Assembly: GCA_937926265.1 (NCBI GenBank)
Contig: CALAZS010000154.1
Span: forward strand, 1-8,615
Length of the DNA: 8,615 nt
Direction of reading: 5' to 3'
Origin: an uncultured Gammaproteobacteria bacterium
GTDB lineage: Bacteria > Pseudomonadota > Gammaproteobacteria > Chromatiales > Chromatiaceae
Shown: in pieces, positions 1 to 7,261 of the stretch
How the letters are laid out: each line of letters opens with the position of its first letter
Numbering within the stretch: position 1 is the stretch's first letter
Position numbers and translations under genes: made by a program
Notes under the pieces: model-generated
The model's input: the letters and a program-made list of their open reading frames with translations, nothing else
Databases searched by the model: none
Told to the model about the DNA's origin: nothing

Positions 1-137
1 GAATGAAAAAGTTAGTTTTTTCATTTGTTGATCTGTTCAAAGTGTTAGAAACCGAGTTGATTTATTAAACTAACTGAATAGTATTATATACATAAGGCCG
101 AAGTTTTCCCCTTTCCAATTGCATTTTCTAAGCACAC
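1..137. other. AT-rich region downstream of the regulator operon, with one hairpin
   Basis: This stretch follows the stop codon of the response regulator and contains no gene I can support. It is AT-rich. Its only clear structure is a perfect 9-bp inverted repeat, AATGAAAAA at 2-10 and TTTTTCATT at 17-25, with a 6-nt loop. The stem is almost entirely A and T, and no separate T-run follows it on the minus strand before the window ends. It could be a weak terminator for the minus-strand operon, but it lies over 110 bp past the stop codon and the call is uncertain. Confidence 0.35.
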
Positions 138-890
138 TCACCTCTCAAGCCATTCCTTAAAGGCACCCACCTTCAAACGGCTCACAACGACCCGGTCTTG
201 CAGTTTAATAGTAAGCTGCAGGGCTATCTTACGATTGAAGTAGGGTTCGAAGGAGTGGATGGCCATCCGGTTCACCAGCATCTGGCGATTGATTCTGAAG
301 AAGGTATTTGGATCACAGACGGATTCGATGTACTCCATTTTCTTGAAGAGCGGGAATTTTTCCCCCGATAGCGTATAGAGATATACCGTCTGATTTTCGA
401 CCAGGAACATGGCAACTTCCTCAATGCCTATAACGATCGACTTTTCTCGGCGCTGGGATATAAAGCTTTGCTGATAGGGTTTGGTCTGTTCCGTTTGAAA
501 CTGTAAGGGAGCCGCTTTCCCGGGAGAAAGCTTGTCTATGAGCTTTTTATATTTTTGAAGGGCGTTATGGATCTCTTTCTCCTTGAAGGGCTTCAGGATA
601 TAATCGATGCCATTGTTCTTGATCGCCTTTAGGGCAAATTCGTCATAGGCGGTACAAAAAACGATGGGGACCACCACATCGATATGCCTGAAGATCTCGA
701 AGCTCTGACCGTCTGCCAGTTGAATGTCAAAGAACAACAGATCCAGGTTATGCTGATGCCTGCTAAGGTAGTGCACCGCCTCAGCCACCGATTCCAGGCT
801 TGCCACGACCATGAAATCCTTGTCTTCTTCAATGATTTCCTTTAGAAGTGCTGCCGTTTGAGATTCGTCTTCAACGATCAGGACATTCAT
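138..890 (-). CDS. LytTR-family response regulator (REC-LytTR)
   Basis: A 250-residue DNA-binding response regulator. The receiver domain covers about residues 1-120: acidic pocket E7/D8 in the opening MNVLIVEDE, phospho-acceptor D55 in FFDIQL, T80 in FCTAYD, and K100 in ILKPF. After a linker (about 122-145) comes a LytTR DNA-binding domain (about 146-250) with the typical VFLVEN-like strand, FFRINRQMLVN at 197-207 and a C-terminal VSRLKVGAFKEWL. Family knowledge: LytTR proteins bind pairs of short direct repeats about 21 bp apart. It starts 3 bp after the histidine-kinase stop codon and is the last gene of the efflux operon, so the kinase is its likely partner. Matching repeat pairs lie upstream of the TolC gene and the DUF2147 gene, which suggests autoregulation and control of both units. 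The family call is firm; its targets are inferred. Confidence 0.96.
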   Translation of the reverse strand: MNVLIVEDESQTAALLKEIIEEDKDFMVVASLESVAEAVHYLSRHQHNLDLLFFDIQLADGQSFEIFRHIDVVVPIVFCTAYDEFALKAIKNNGIDYILKPFKEKEIHNALQKYKKLIDKLSPGKAAPLQFQTEQTKPYQQSFISQRREKSIVIGIEEVAMFLVENQTVYLYTLSGEKFPLFKKMEYIESVCDPNTFFRINRQMLVNRMAIHSFEPYFNRKIALQLTIKLQDRVVVSRLKVGAFKEWLER

Positions 891-893
891 AAT

Positions 894-1862
894 TCAGATC
901 AATTTTAGTTTTACGCTGAATCTTTCCGGGGTGTGCTCAATTACTATGCCCTGATCCACATCCATCAGTTTATACCGTTTTCTAAGCAATTCCAGGCCCT
1001 TCCCAGAGAGCTCGGTCTCCCCTATTTTGGGCTGCAGGTTATTGGTTACCGCAATGTAGTCGTTGCCGACGTTTTCAATGTCGATGTGCAGGGGCATAAT
1101 GGACGTCATACTGTTATGCTTGAAGCAATTCTCCACGACCACCTGCAGGGCAAGCGTGGGAAGGTGCGACTCCATTAAGGGAGCGTCGATATCGATGTGA
1201 ACGAGAATGGCATCCTCGTTTCTGCTCTTCATCACGAATAAGTAGGATTCGAGGACCTGCAGCTCTTCGGAAAGAGGAAGGGTAGTATTTTCATTGTGCC
1301 GGAGGGTCTGCCGGTAAAAATCAGACAGGCTCATGACAAACTTCTCCGCATTCGCGTTTTGCTGACGTACCATAGAACGTAAAGTGTTCAGGGAGTTGAA
1401 CAAAAAATGCGGATCTACCTGCCCGCGAAGGGCCTTGAGTTGTACTCTGTAATTTTCGCTTTGGATCTGCTCCTTTTCCAGACGTAACCTGGCAAGTTTT
1501 TGCTCCGCTTTAAGGGCGTACTGAATCAGGAGAAAGAGAGCAGAAATAAGGGCGAACCGGACCAGGGAAAACCAATTGAAATCCTCATGCCGGGTAAGAT
1601 CCATTAAGCCAGCCGTAAGGTATGAGAGCGCGAAATAAACCGCGAGTATCAGAACCATCCACAGGACCTTATATTTGGACTTTAGTTTCATGGTTTCCCA
1701 CAGGATGAGCCAGAGTAGGTATAAAATAAAGGAGGTTAACAGCCAGCTCTGGATCAGCCTGGCACCCTCCGGCATAAGGGCTTCCGTATTAGAATAAAAG
1801 CTGAGTCCCGGCAGAATAAGCGCTAGGGCTATAGGCAGAATAATGTTGATCTTTGATTTCAC
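894..1862 (-). CDS. LytS/YehU-type membrane histidine kinase
   Basis: A 322-residue sensor kinase of the type usually paired with LytTR regulators. Four hydrophobic segments fill the N-terminal third (about residues 5-22, 41-58, 66-87 and 98-117) with very short loops and no recognisable extracytoplasmic sensor domain. A short coiled coil (about 118-148) leads into the His_kinase core: phospho-acceptor H152 in QVDPHFLFNSLNT, an N-box with N245 in VVVENCFKH, and a GKG nucleotide-binding loop near 287-289. The start is a GTG at 1860-1862. No in-frame ATG was seen a short way upstream, and the next Met (residue 30) would delete the first membrane segment. The gene lies 11 bp after the ATPase stop and 3 bp before the regulator. 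The lack of a sensor domain suggests intramembrane sensing or signalling through the neighbouring transporter, as in Bce-type modules. That part is inference. Confidence 0.94.
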   Translation of the reverse strand: MKSKINIILPIALALILPGLSFYSNTEALMPEGARLIQSWLLTSFILYLLWLILWETMKLKSKYKVLWMVLILAVYFALSYLTAGLMDLTRHEDFNWFSLVRFALISALFLLIQYALKAEQKLARLRLEKEQIQSENYRVQLKALRGQVDPHFLFNSLNTLRSMVRQQNANAEKFVMSLSDFYRQTLRHNENTTLPLSEELQVLESYLFVMKSRNEDAILVHIDIDAPLMESHLPTLALQVVVENCFKHNSMTSIMPLHIDIENVGNDYIAVTNNLQPKIGETELSGKGLELLRKRYKLMDVDQGIVIEHTPERFSVKLKLI

Positions 1863-1873
1863 AAGACTGCGTT

Positions 1874-2545
1874 TTATGATACTAATTCCCCATCCTCCAA
1901 TTCGATGATCCTGTCACATTTGGCAGCAAATTCATCATCATGAGTTACCGCGATAATAGTTTGGCCTTCATCCCTGGCGAGCTCGCGCAAAATATCAAAA
2001 ACGATTTGCGAGTTTTGGGAATCCAGGTTCCCGGTCGGCTCATCCCCCATGACAATGTCAGGGGAATTAATGAGGGCCCTGGCAAGAGCCACACGTTGTT
2101 GTTGTCCACCGGATATTTTGGAAGCTACTTTCGGTGCCTGATCTTTGATATCAAGCAGGTTCAGCAGCCGTATTGCCTCGTGTTCAATTTCCTCCTTGCT
2201 CTTTTTCTTAAGCTTGAGGGCCGGAAGCATTACATTGTCCAGCACCGTAAATTCCGGCAGCAAATAGTGAAACTGGAAGACAAATCCAATGTGCTCATTT
2301 CTGTAGCGTGCCAGTTGGTCCGGCTTCAATCCGGTGATCGTTGAACCGTTCATACATATGGAGCCTTCATAATCGGTATCCATGGTGGACAGCAGGTAAA
2401 GCAGTGTGGATTTACCCGAACCCGATTTTCCCATAATGGCTACAAATTCCCCTTTTTCCACTTCAAAGGAGATGTCCTTCAGTACGTGAAAATCAACGGG
2501 TTTATAAAAGTATTTATTAATCTGCTTAACTGATAGCGCTGTCAT
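1874..2545 (-). CDS. ABC transporter ATP-binding protein (LolD/MacB-NBD type)
   Basis: A 223-residue stand-alone nucleotide-binding subunit. All ATPase motifs are intact: Walker A GKSGSGKS at 39-46, Q-loop Q91, signature SGGQQQR at 145-151, Walker B ending in D168-E169, D-loop NLD at 173-175, and switch histidine H202. The sequence type is that of the LolD/MacB/FtsE group, whose partners are FtsX-like permeases. The adjacent gene encodes such a permease (stop codon 11 bp away), so the two probably form the inner-membrane motor. In classical MacB the ATPase and permease are fused, whereas here they are separate genes. In the MacB family ATP hydrolysis drives periplasmic conformational changes (mechanotransmission) that push substrate through adaptor and TolC. 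Confidence 0.96.
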   Translation of the reverse strand: MTALSVKQINKYFYKPVDFHVLKDISFEVEKGEFVAIMGKSGSGKSTLLYLLSTMDTDYEGSICMNGSTITGLKPDQLARYRNEHIGFVFQFHYLLPEFTVLDNVMLPALKLKKKSKEEIEHEAIRLLNLLDIKDQAPKVASKISGGQQQRVALARALINSPDIVMGDEPTGNLDSQNSQIVFDILRELARDEGQTIIAVTHDDEFAAKCDRIIELEDGELVS

Positions 2546-2556
2546 AGTATATTTAT

Positions 2557-3795
2557 TTAGCCTCTAAGGATTTCTACCGGATCGATCCGGGATGCCTTCC
2601 GCGCCGGCAGGTAACCGGCCAGGAAGGTGATGATCATTCCAAAACAGAAGGCCAGGAGGTAATCCGATGTTCTGTAATCTACTGGCAGGGTGGAGAGGGT
2701 CGCAATATTGAAGGGGATATTATCTATGATGCGGATAATGATATTTCCGAATACCAAACCAATTAGCCCCCCGATGAATCCGATAACAACGGATTGGGTG
2801 AGAAAGATCTCTATGACGTCCCCCCCATTGAACCCCATGGCCTTGAGGATGGCAATTTCTCTGATCTTCTCATTTACGGTCATATTCATAATGTTATAAA
2901 TGCCGAATCCGGCTACGACCATGATCGTAAGGGATACAGAGATGGCCAGGATATCGCGCAGCAGATTTGCAGCGTCCAGCTGGCTATTGCCTTCCTGCCA
3001 CGCTTCTACCTTGTAGTTTGTCAGCCCTGAAATGTCTCCCGCAATGGATGCTGCTTTGGCATAGTCCCGGACACTTACCATGATATCGGTGGCGTAACTC
3101 CGGTTCTTTGAGAAGAACTGTCTGGCAGTCTGAATGGAAACCAGGGCCCTTGATCGGTCTGCCGCATTGGCCCCGGTCTCGATCAGTCCTATTACTTTAA
3201 AGGCTTTGGACATACCCTCTGAATTGGAAACATATACAGTGGCTCCCATGCCTACTCCGATGTTCTGGGCCAGCCCTGTACCGAGGATGATGCCGTTGGA
3301 GCGACGGTCCAGTTCATAGAGATCTCCCTCGACCATATATTCTGAACTGTTGAAAACCTGGTTCTCGTTCAGGGTTTCGATACCGGAAAGCGTGGCGCTT
3401 GCCTTCGATACCCCGTTACGGATAAAGACGTTCTGATTTACCTGGGCAGCTACCCCTACCACAGGGGTCATTTGGGACAATTCCTTTTTTATTGCATCCG
3501 CATTTTTGATCCCCTCTGTATATCGGATATTCCTTTGATTGTTGACCATCAGGATAGCCCCAGGATCCTCCGGGCCTGACAGGATAGGGGTTATCTCAGC
3601 AGACAGTTCATTGTAGATCTTGATATGCGGCATCGAGGTAAAAGTGATCTCCGTCTGAATGTTATTGACACCGGCCATAAAACTGTTCATCGCAACATAC
3701 ATGGAGATGCCAAAGGTGACGCTCAATACGGCCACCAGCAGTTGCCTCAATCGGTAGGTCAGTAATGTTGTGGCAATTTTCTGATTGACATTCAT
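2557..3795 (-). CDS. MacB/FtsX-family ABC transporter permease
   Basis: A 412-residue permease with the MacB layout. One N-terminal membrane helix (about 19-41) is followed by a large periplasmic domain (about 42-280, MacB_PCD type) and three C-terminal helices (about 283-305, 332-358 and 378-396). The cytoplasmic loop after helix 2 has EIAILKAMG (313-321), the conserved coupling segment that contacts the ATPase in FtsX-type permeases. The C-terminus PARKASRIDPVEILRG is also typical. The length is usual for a permease without a fused ATPase. It starts 3 bp after the adaptor stop codon and is followed 11 bp later by the ATPase. The likely role is the inner-membrane part of a TolC-dependent exporter. 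Related families move peptides, lipoproteins, macrolides or siderophores, so the substrate cannot be assigned. Confidence 0.95.
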   Translation of the reverse strand: MNVNQKIATTLLTYRLRQLLVAVLSVTFGISMYVAMNSFMAGVNNIQTEITFTSMPHIKIYNELSAEITPILSGPEDPGAILMVNNQRNIRYTEGIKNADAIKKELSQMTPVVGVAAQVNQNVFIRNGVSKASATLSGIETLNENQVFNSSEYMVEGDLYELDRRSNGIILGTGLAQNIGVGMGATVYVSNSEGMSKAFKVIGLIETGANAADRSRALVSIQTARQFFSKNRSYATDIMVSVRDYAKAASIAGDISGLTNYKVEAWQEGNSQLDAANLLRDILAISVSLTIMVVAGFGIYNIMNMTVNEKIREIAILKAMGFNGGDVIEIFLTQSVVIGFIGGLIGLVFGNIIIRIIDNIPFNIATLSTLPVDYRTSDYLLAFCFGMIITFLAGYLPARKASRIDPVEILRG

Positions 3796-3798
3796 CGC

Positions 3799-4896
3799 TT
3801 AATCCCTTGGTTTTACAAGAATATCTTCTCGGTTAAGGCCGGAAACCACCTCTGTCCATTCACTGTTCCGAGCTCCGGTCACCAGTTGTTTCTCTTCCCC
3901 GGTGCTCAGCTTCACCATATTTCCCTTCCACACATAGGAGGATGGGACCACCAGGACCTTTTCCCTGCTTCCGGTCTGGATGTTGGCTTGAAGCTGCGTT
4001 CCGGAGAACAGCCTCTCAGGAGTATGCTCAAATTGGGCTTCCGCTAAATAGGACTGCTCTGACTCGTCAAAGCCGGGATAAATTTTCGATACCCTAGCCT
4101 GAAAGGTTTCATTGGGGTAGGTATTCAGGGCTACCGCAACCGGATTTCCAATGGCAACCCTTGTAATATCCTCTTCGGAGATCAGGAGTTTTAGCAGGTA
4201 GGGACCGGATCCGATCTTTGCGATGGCTTCCCCCCTGCGCACGAGTTCCCCTTGTTTCTTGTAGACTTCAATCACTATTCCCGGGGTGCCAGTAGTTATC
4301 TGATAATCCTTTAATACGGACTGCTGGCTGTTTACCTGTACGAGGCTGCGTTCCAGCTGCAAGTTCAATGCATTCTCTGTTTCCCTGTACTGTTTCTGAA
4401 GGGCGATCAGATTGCTTTGAGAGGCTTTGAACTGAAGCTCTGCCTTTTCAAAATCCAACATGGAGACTGATTTTTTGTCCCACAGATCCTTATACCGCAG
4501 GTAAATTTCTCGGTCAAATGCCAGCTGTGCCTCGGCCTGATCGATTTGCGCCTGGATGTGCAGCAATTCAGGGGAATCCGGGGAGGCATCCTGCAGTGCT
4601 TCTTTGTAGACGGCCATGGCATCCTGAAGCTGGTTTTGCTGCACATCGCTTTTGATAACAGCGATCACATCCTCCTTAGAAACGATATCATCTTCTTTGA
4701 TGGGTAGAGAAAGGAGGATGCCCTCCACATTGGAGGATACTGTATAACTGATTTCCTGTTCGGTGTAGCCACTTGCAAAAACGGCATCCTCTATGGTCCT
4801 CAATTCAGGGACAACCGTTTCTTCCTGTTTGCATGATACCAGGGGAACGAGCATCAGGAATATCCAGAAATATAGGTGTAGCTTGTTAATTTTCAT
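3799..4896 (-). CDS. MacA/HlyD-type periplasmic adaptor, predicted lipoprotein
   Basis: A 365-residue membrane-fusion protein linking the inner-membrane ABC pump to the TolC-like channel. I place the start at the ATG at 4894-4896, because it gives a lipoprotein signal peptide with lipobox LVSC and lipidated C22. A longer in-frame reading to 5025 would add 43 residues lying inside the TolC gene and would bury the signal peptide. The domains run in the usual order: first half of a lipoyl-like domain (about 45-85), a long helical hairpin rich in Gln, Leu and Ala (about 85-195), second lipoyl half with TTGTPGIVIEVYKKQGELV (201-219), a beta-barrel (about 232-310) and a membrane-proximal domain with LVVPSSYVWKG (315-325). 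The stop lies 3 bp before the permease start, and the TolC stop lies 10 bp upstream. Confidence 0.94.
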   Translation of the reverse strand: MKINKLHLYFWIFLMLVPLVSCKQEETVVPELRTIEDAVFASGYTEQEISYTVSSNVEGILLSLPIKEDDIVSKEDVIAVIKSDVQQNQLQDAMAVYKEALQDASPDSPELLHIQAQIDQAEAQLAFDREIYLRYKDLWDKKSVSMLDFEKAELQFKASQSNLIALQKQYRETENALNLQLERSLVQVNSQQSVLKDYQITTGTPGIVIEVYKKQGELVRRGEAIAKIGSGPYLLKLLISEEDITRVAIGNPVAVALNTYPNETFQARVSKIYPGFDESEQSYLAEAQFEHTPERLFSGTQLQANIQTGSREKVLVVPSSYVWKGNMVKLSTGEEKQLVTGARNSEWTEVVSGLNREDILVKPRD

Positions 4897-4906
4897 GGTA
4901 CTGTAA

Positions 4907-6217
4907 TTAGCTTTTTGGTTGAAAGTCAAGTTGACGAATATAGATCTTGTACTTTGCCAGCGTATGTGAAGCCAGGCTTTGGAGGTACCGATCCTGGGCA
5001 GCCAGCAAGTCCTCATAGATATCAAGGCGCTGATCCAAACTCATGATTCCAGCCTCGTATTGGTTCTCCGCATGATTGTCGACCTGTCCCTGCAGATCCA
5101 TTATCTTCCTGGTTTCTTCCAGCTGCGCAGAGGCCTGATTTAGCTGGAGATGCAACAATTCATCTGCTTTTTGACTTTCCAGGATGGTGTTTTCCAGTTC
5201 CAGTTCCTGCAGCTCCAATTCTACTTTGGACTTTCTGGTTTTAACACGGTTGGGAAGTCCGATCAGGGAAATACTGATCTGTGCGCCAAAAAACTGCTGC
5301 TGCAAGTCAAAACCGTTTGAAAAATTCATAAAATCATCTGTGGCCCAGCTTCGGGTGTTTTGATAGACAAGGCTCAGGGAAGGTAAGCGTAGTGCTTTTT
5401 GCTGTTTTAAAAGTGCCTTGTACTTCTCCACTTCTGCCTCCTGAAGCAAAATTTCAGGGTGGGTATTCTCGATCTGGGTATTTTCCAGGACAAATTGTTC
5501 CGGGGTATCGGCGATGGAAACAGGCTGATTAGTATTCAACTGACTCTGGAGCTCAACGTAAAATTGTTCCAGGTTATTTAGCGCCAGGTCCAGGTTCATG
5601 CGATTCTGACGCTTGTTGATCTCTGCCCGGCTAAACTCCGCCTCGCTGATGATTCCTTTTTGGTACTTCTCCTCCGCATTCCTGAAGATCGAGTCTGATA
5701 TCTTTACATTTTCCTGATAGATTTGAATGGATTCCTGTGTCAGTAAAATGGAGTAGTAGGTGCCCGCAATCAGATTATAGATATTATACCGGGTCACCTC
5801 GAGGGCAACGCTGCTATTCCTCTCCGCAACAGTGGCCGTTTGGGCGGCGAATAGCTTCTGGAAATTCAGGATATCCCACTGCGCCTGCGTTCCCCAGGAA
5901 TAATTGTATCGGGTACCGAAGGTCAGCTCCTCAAAGGAGCCTTCAGGTGCCTGTGGATCAAAAATTTGTGATGGAATCAATTGAGGTTGCAGCTTAATAT
6001 TATCATTATAGCCCAGGGAAACATTGGCATATGGCAGCATACCCGCCTTGGCCTCTTTTTTCTCAAGGTTGGCTATCTGCTGACCAATCCTTCCACTTTG
6101 AATCGCAATATCATTTGAATCCGCATACTTCAAAACCTCCGGAAGACTGTTGAATTGCAGCTGGGCCAACATGGGCAGATGCAAAAGAAGTAATGTAACT
6201 AACAGCAAATTTTTCAT
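4907..6217 (-). CDS. TolC-family outer-membrane efflux protein
   Basis: A 436-residue outer-membrane channel protein and first gene of the six-gene operon. I prefer the ATG at 6215-6217, which gives a compact Sec signal peptide (MKNLLLVTLLLLHL, cleavage near LAQ). An ATG 12 bp further upstream (6227-6229) would only add MYLE. The mature protein has the duplicated layout of the family: long Gln/Glu/Leu-rich helices (for example about 160-215 and 330-405) separated by short beta strands, with NISEAEFSRAEI-like and AGIMSLDQRLDIYEDLL-like segments near the ends of the two halves. It should provide the outer-membrane exit for the MacA/MacB-type pump encoded next. A LytTR-like operator and a -7-like element lie upstream, so this gene probably opens a regulator-controlled transcript. 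Confidence 0.93.
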   Translation of the reverse strand: MKNLLLVTLLLLHLPMLAQLQFNSLPEVLKYADSNDIAIQSGRIGQQIANLEKKEAKAGMLPYANVSLGYNDNIKLQPQLIPSQIFDPQAPEGSFEELTFGTRYNYSWGTQAQWDILNFQKLFAAQTATVAERNSSVALEVTRYNIYNLIAGTYYSILLTQESIQIYQENVKISDSIFRNAEEKYQKGIISEAEFSRAEINKRQNRMNLDLALNNLEQFYVELQSQLNTNQPVSIADTPEQFVLENTQIENTHPEILLQEAEVEKYKALLKQQKALRLPSLSLVYQNTRSWATDDFMNFSNGFDLQQQFFGAQISISLIGLPNRVKTRKSKVELELQELELENTILESQKADELLHLQLNQASAQLEETRKIMDLQGQVDNHAENQYEAGIMSLDQRLDIYEDLLAAQDRYLQSLASHTLAKYKIYIRQLDFQPKS

Positions 6218-6251
6218 TTCCAGGTACATTTGATTTGATCAATGAACATAG

Positions 6252-6259
6252 CAAATGTC
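6252..6259 (-). promoter_or_regulatory. Candidate -7 element of the efflux operon promoter
   Basis: On the minus strand this reads GACATTTG, a 7/8 match to the Bacteroidota -7 consensus TAnnTTTG. It implies a transcript start near 6245 and a leader of roughly 28 nt before the TolC start. No convincing -33 TTTG sits at normal spacing; the nearest, GTTTG at 6286-6290, is too far away. A missing -33 box would fit a promoter that needs an activator. Thirty-five bp separate it from the nearest LytTR-like box, the same distance as at the DUF2147 gene. Confidence 0.45.
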
Positions 6260-6294
6260 CGAAGTGAAAAGCTCCCTATAGGGAACAAACACAT

Positions 6295-6325
6295 TGAATT
6301 GAACAATAAGGCAGGTGAACTGATC
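6295..6325 (-). promoter_or_regulatory. Candidate LytTR operator upstream of the TolC-first operon
   Basis: Two direct repeats lie on the minus strand: GATCAGTTCA (6325-6316) and GTTCAATTCA (6304-6295), identical at 8 of 10 positions and exactly 21 bp apart. Known LytTR operators (for example for AgrA and ComE) are 9-bp direct repeats with a 12-bp spacer, and the TCARTTCA core resembles the ComE-type CAnTTca. The promoter-proximal box is identical over all 10 bp to both boxes upstream of the DUF2147 gene. A LytTR regulator is encoded at the end of this operon. The repeats are seen directly; binding is inferred. Confidence 0.65.
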
Positions 6326-6425
6326 GACAGAAAGTGCGTTCGAATGGCTTTTTCGGATCAGCCTGGGGAAGTCTATCTTATGAAGACCTTTAAATAACCC
6401 ATACCGAATGATATTTGGGAAGCGT

Positions 6426-6451
6426 AAAAAAATGGCGTCGGAAAGACGCCA
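6426..6451 (-). terminator. Intrinsic terminator of the lipoprotein gene
   Basis: On the minus strand a perfect 7-bp stem, TGGCGTC (6451-6445 side) with GACGCCA, and a 5-nt loop are followed directly by seven T residues (6432-6426). It lies 36 bp beyond the lipoprotein stop codon. It should end the DUF2147/lipoprotein transcript and separate it from the efflux operon, which then needs its own promoter. Confidence 0.92.
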
Positions 6452-6487
6452 ATGCCTGGTGGCACTTCAAAATTCAAGGAGGCAATC

Positions 6488-7153
6488 CTAGAACACTACT
6501 GGCCCCTGAAAAGAATCCTGGTTATTCTCTGCCCGGATATTCAGGGTCGGATTGGGAAGATCAATGGTAATGTTATCAATGATCACGCGTTCTTCAAGGG
6601 TCCATTCCGAGGGAATAACCGGAGTGTCAGTGGTTCTGTTTGCATCCCTGGAAATGCGGACATATTCTGTACCGTCGGGGGAAATAAGCACGAACAATGT
6701 GCGGCCGGCCTTGAATTCCACCTGGTGGTATTTGGCGATGTATCTTCCCGTCAGCAGCCCGTCTGGGTTATCCGGCAATGGAACATTTTGTTGAACGACC
6801 TTAGCATTATACAACCAACGATACCCAAAATGTTCTTCCACTGTAAACTCCCCATCTTGTTGGGCATCCGGTGAGCGGAGAAATACCCCGCCGTCCGCGT
6901 CACCTTCCCTGGGTTCATTTTTACGCCAGCTCCCGCTGATTTGAATGGCATCAAAATCCTCCTTTGTAAGTGGCTCGTCATTCTTCCATACCAGTATCTC
7001 AGTCGGCGATACGATCTCAATGATTTCGAATCCAACTTTTTCTGTTTCTGAGGCATCTTCACCATTCGCGTTCTGCGTATTATCATCTCCACATCCGGAT
7101 AATAGAAGCAATAAAAGGGAAACAATGTTCATTAATATATTTGACAGTTTCAT
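6488..7153 (-). CDS. Predicted lipoprotein of unknown function
   Basis: A 221-residue protein that I do not recognise. It starts with a lipoprotein signal peptide: a poly-Leu core and lipobox LSGC with lipidated C21, followed by GDD, then a low-complexity Asn/Glu/Asp tether (about 22-38) as is usual for surface-tethered lipoproteins. The rest (about 40-221) is predicted to be mainly beta-strand with many aromatic and acidic residues, including WKNDEPLTKEDF (56-67), SWRKNEP (75-81), GYRWLYNAKVVQQNVPLPDN and TLFVLISPDGTEYVRISRD. It may be a beta-sandwich or lipocalin-like fold, but that is a guess. No catalytic motif is seen. It lies 108 bp after the DUF2147 gene, probably in the same transcript, and ends at a strong terminator. 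It could be a sensor accessory or a target of the efflux regulator. Confidence 0.85.
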   Translation of the reverse strand: MKLSNILMNIVSLLLLLLSGCGDDNTQNANGEDASETEKVGFEIIEIVSPTEILVWKNDEPLTKEDFDAIQISGSWRKNEPREGDADGGVFLRSPDAQQDGEFTVEEHFGYRWLYNAKVVQQNVPLPDNPDGLLTGRYIAKYHQVEFKAGRTLFVLISPDGTEYVRISRDANRTTDTPVIPSEWTLEERVIIDNITIDLPNPTLNIRAENNQDSFQGPVVF

Positions 7154-7172
7154 AGGGTCGTTTTTAGAATAC

Positions 7173-7243
7173 TCAGGCGGGTGTGCCTGAAATTAGTTGT
7201 TTAATAGTAGTCAGGCATAAATGCCTGTCGGAAAGGGGTCCGA
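7173..7243 (-). promoter_or_regulatory. Three-hairpin intergenic leader of the lipoprotein gene
   Basis: The 108-bp gap between the DUF2147 gene and the lipoprotein gene holds three consecutive inverted repeats. On the minus strand they are TCGGA/TCCGA (7243-7228, 6-nt loop), CAGGCAT/ATGCCTG (7227-7212, 2-nt gap) and TCAGGC/GCCTGA (7190-7173, 6-nt loop). Hairpins 2 and 3 share the CAGGC/GCCTG arms, so the inner arms can also pair with each other across 20 nt. None has a T-run, so none is an ordinary terminator. They may set expression of the lipoprotein relative to DUF2147, by processing or by masking the start 20 nt downstream. No good TAnnTTTG element is seen here; TAATTTCA at 7195-7188 is a poor match. 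Confidence 0.5.
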
Positions 7244-7261
7244 TGAGCAGGGGGGAGACAC

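Noticed and set aside
4897..5025. 43-residue N-terminal extension of the adaptor protein
   Set aside because: It lies inside the TolC gene in another frame, has no signal-like character, and would bury the clear lipoprotein signal peptide starting at 4896.
6452..7190. Plus-strand and alternative-frame ORFs over the lipoprotein gene (6452-6874, 6552-6794, 6945-7190, and minus 6751-7125)
   Set aside because: They are antisense or shifted shadows of the lipoprotein gene, which has a signal peptide, start, stop and terminator in good order.
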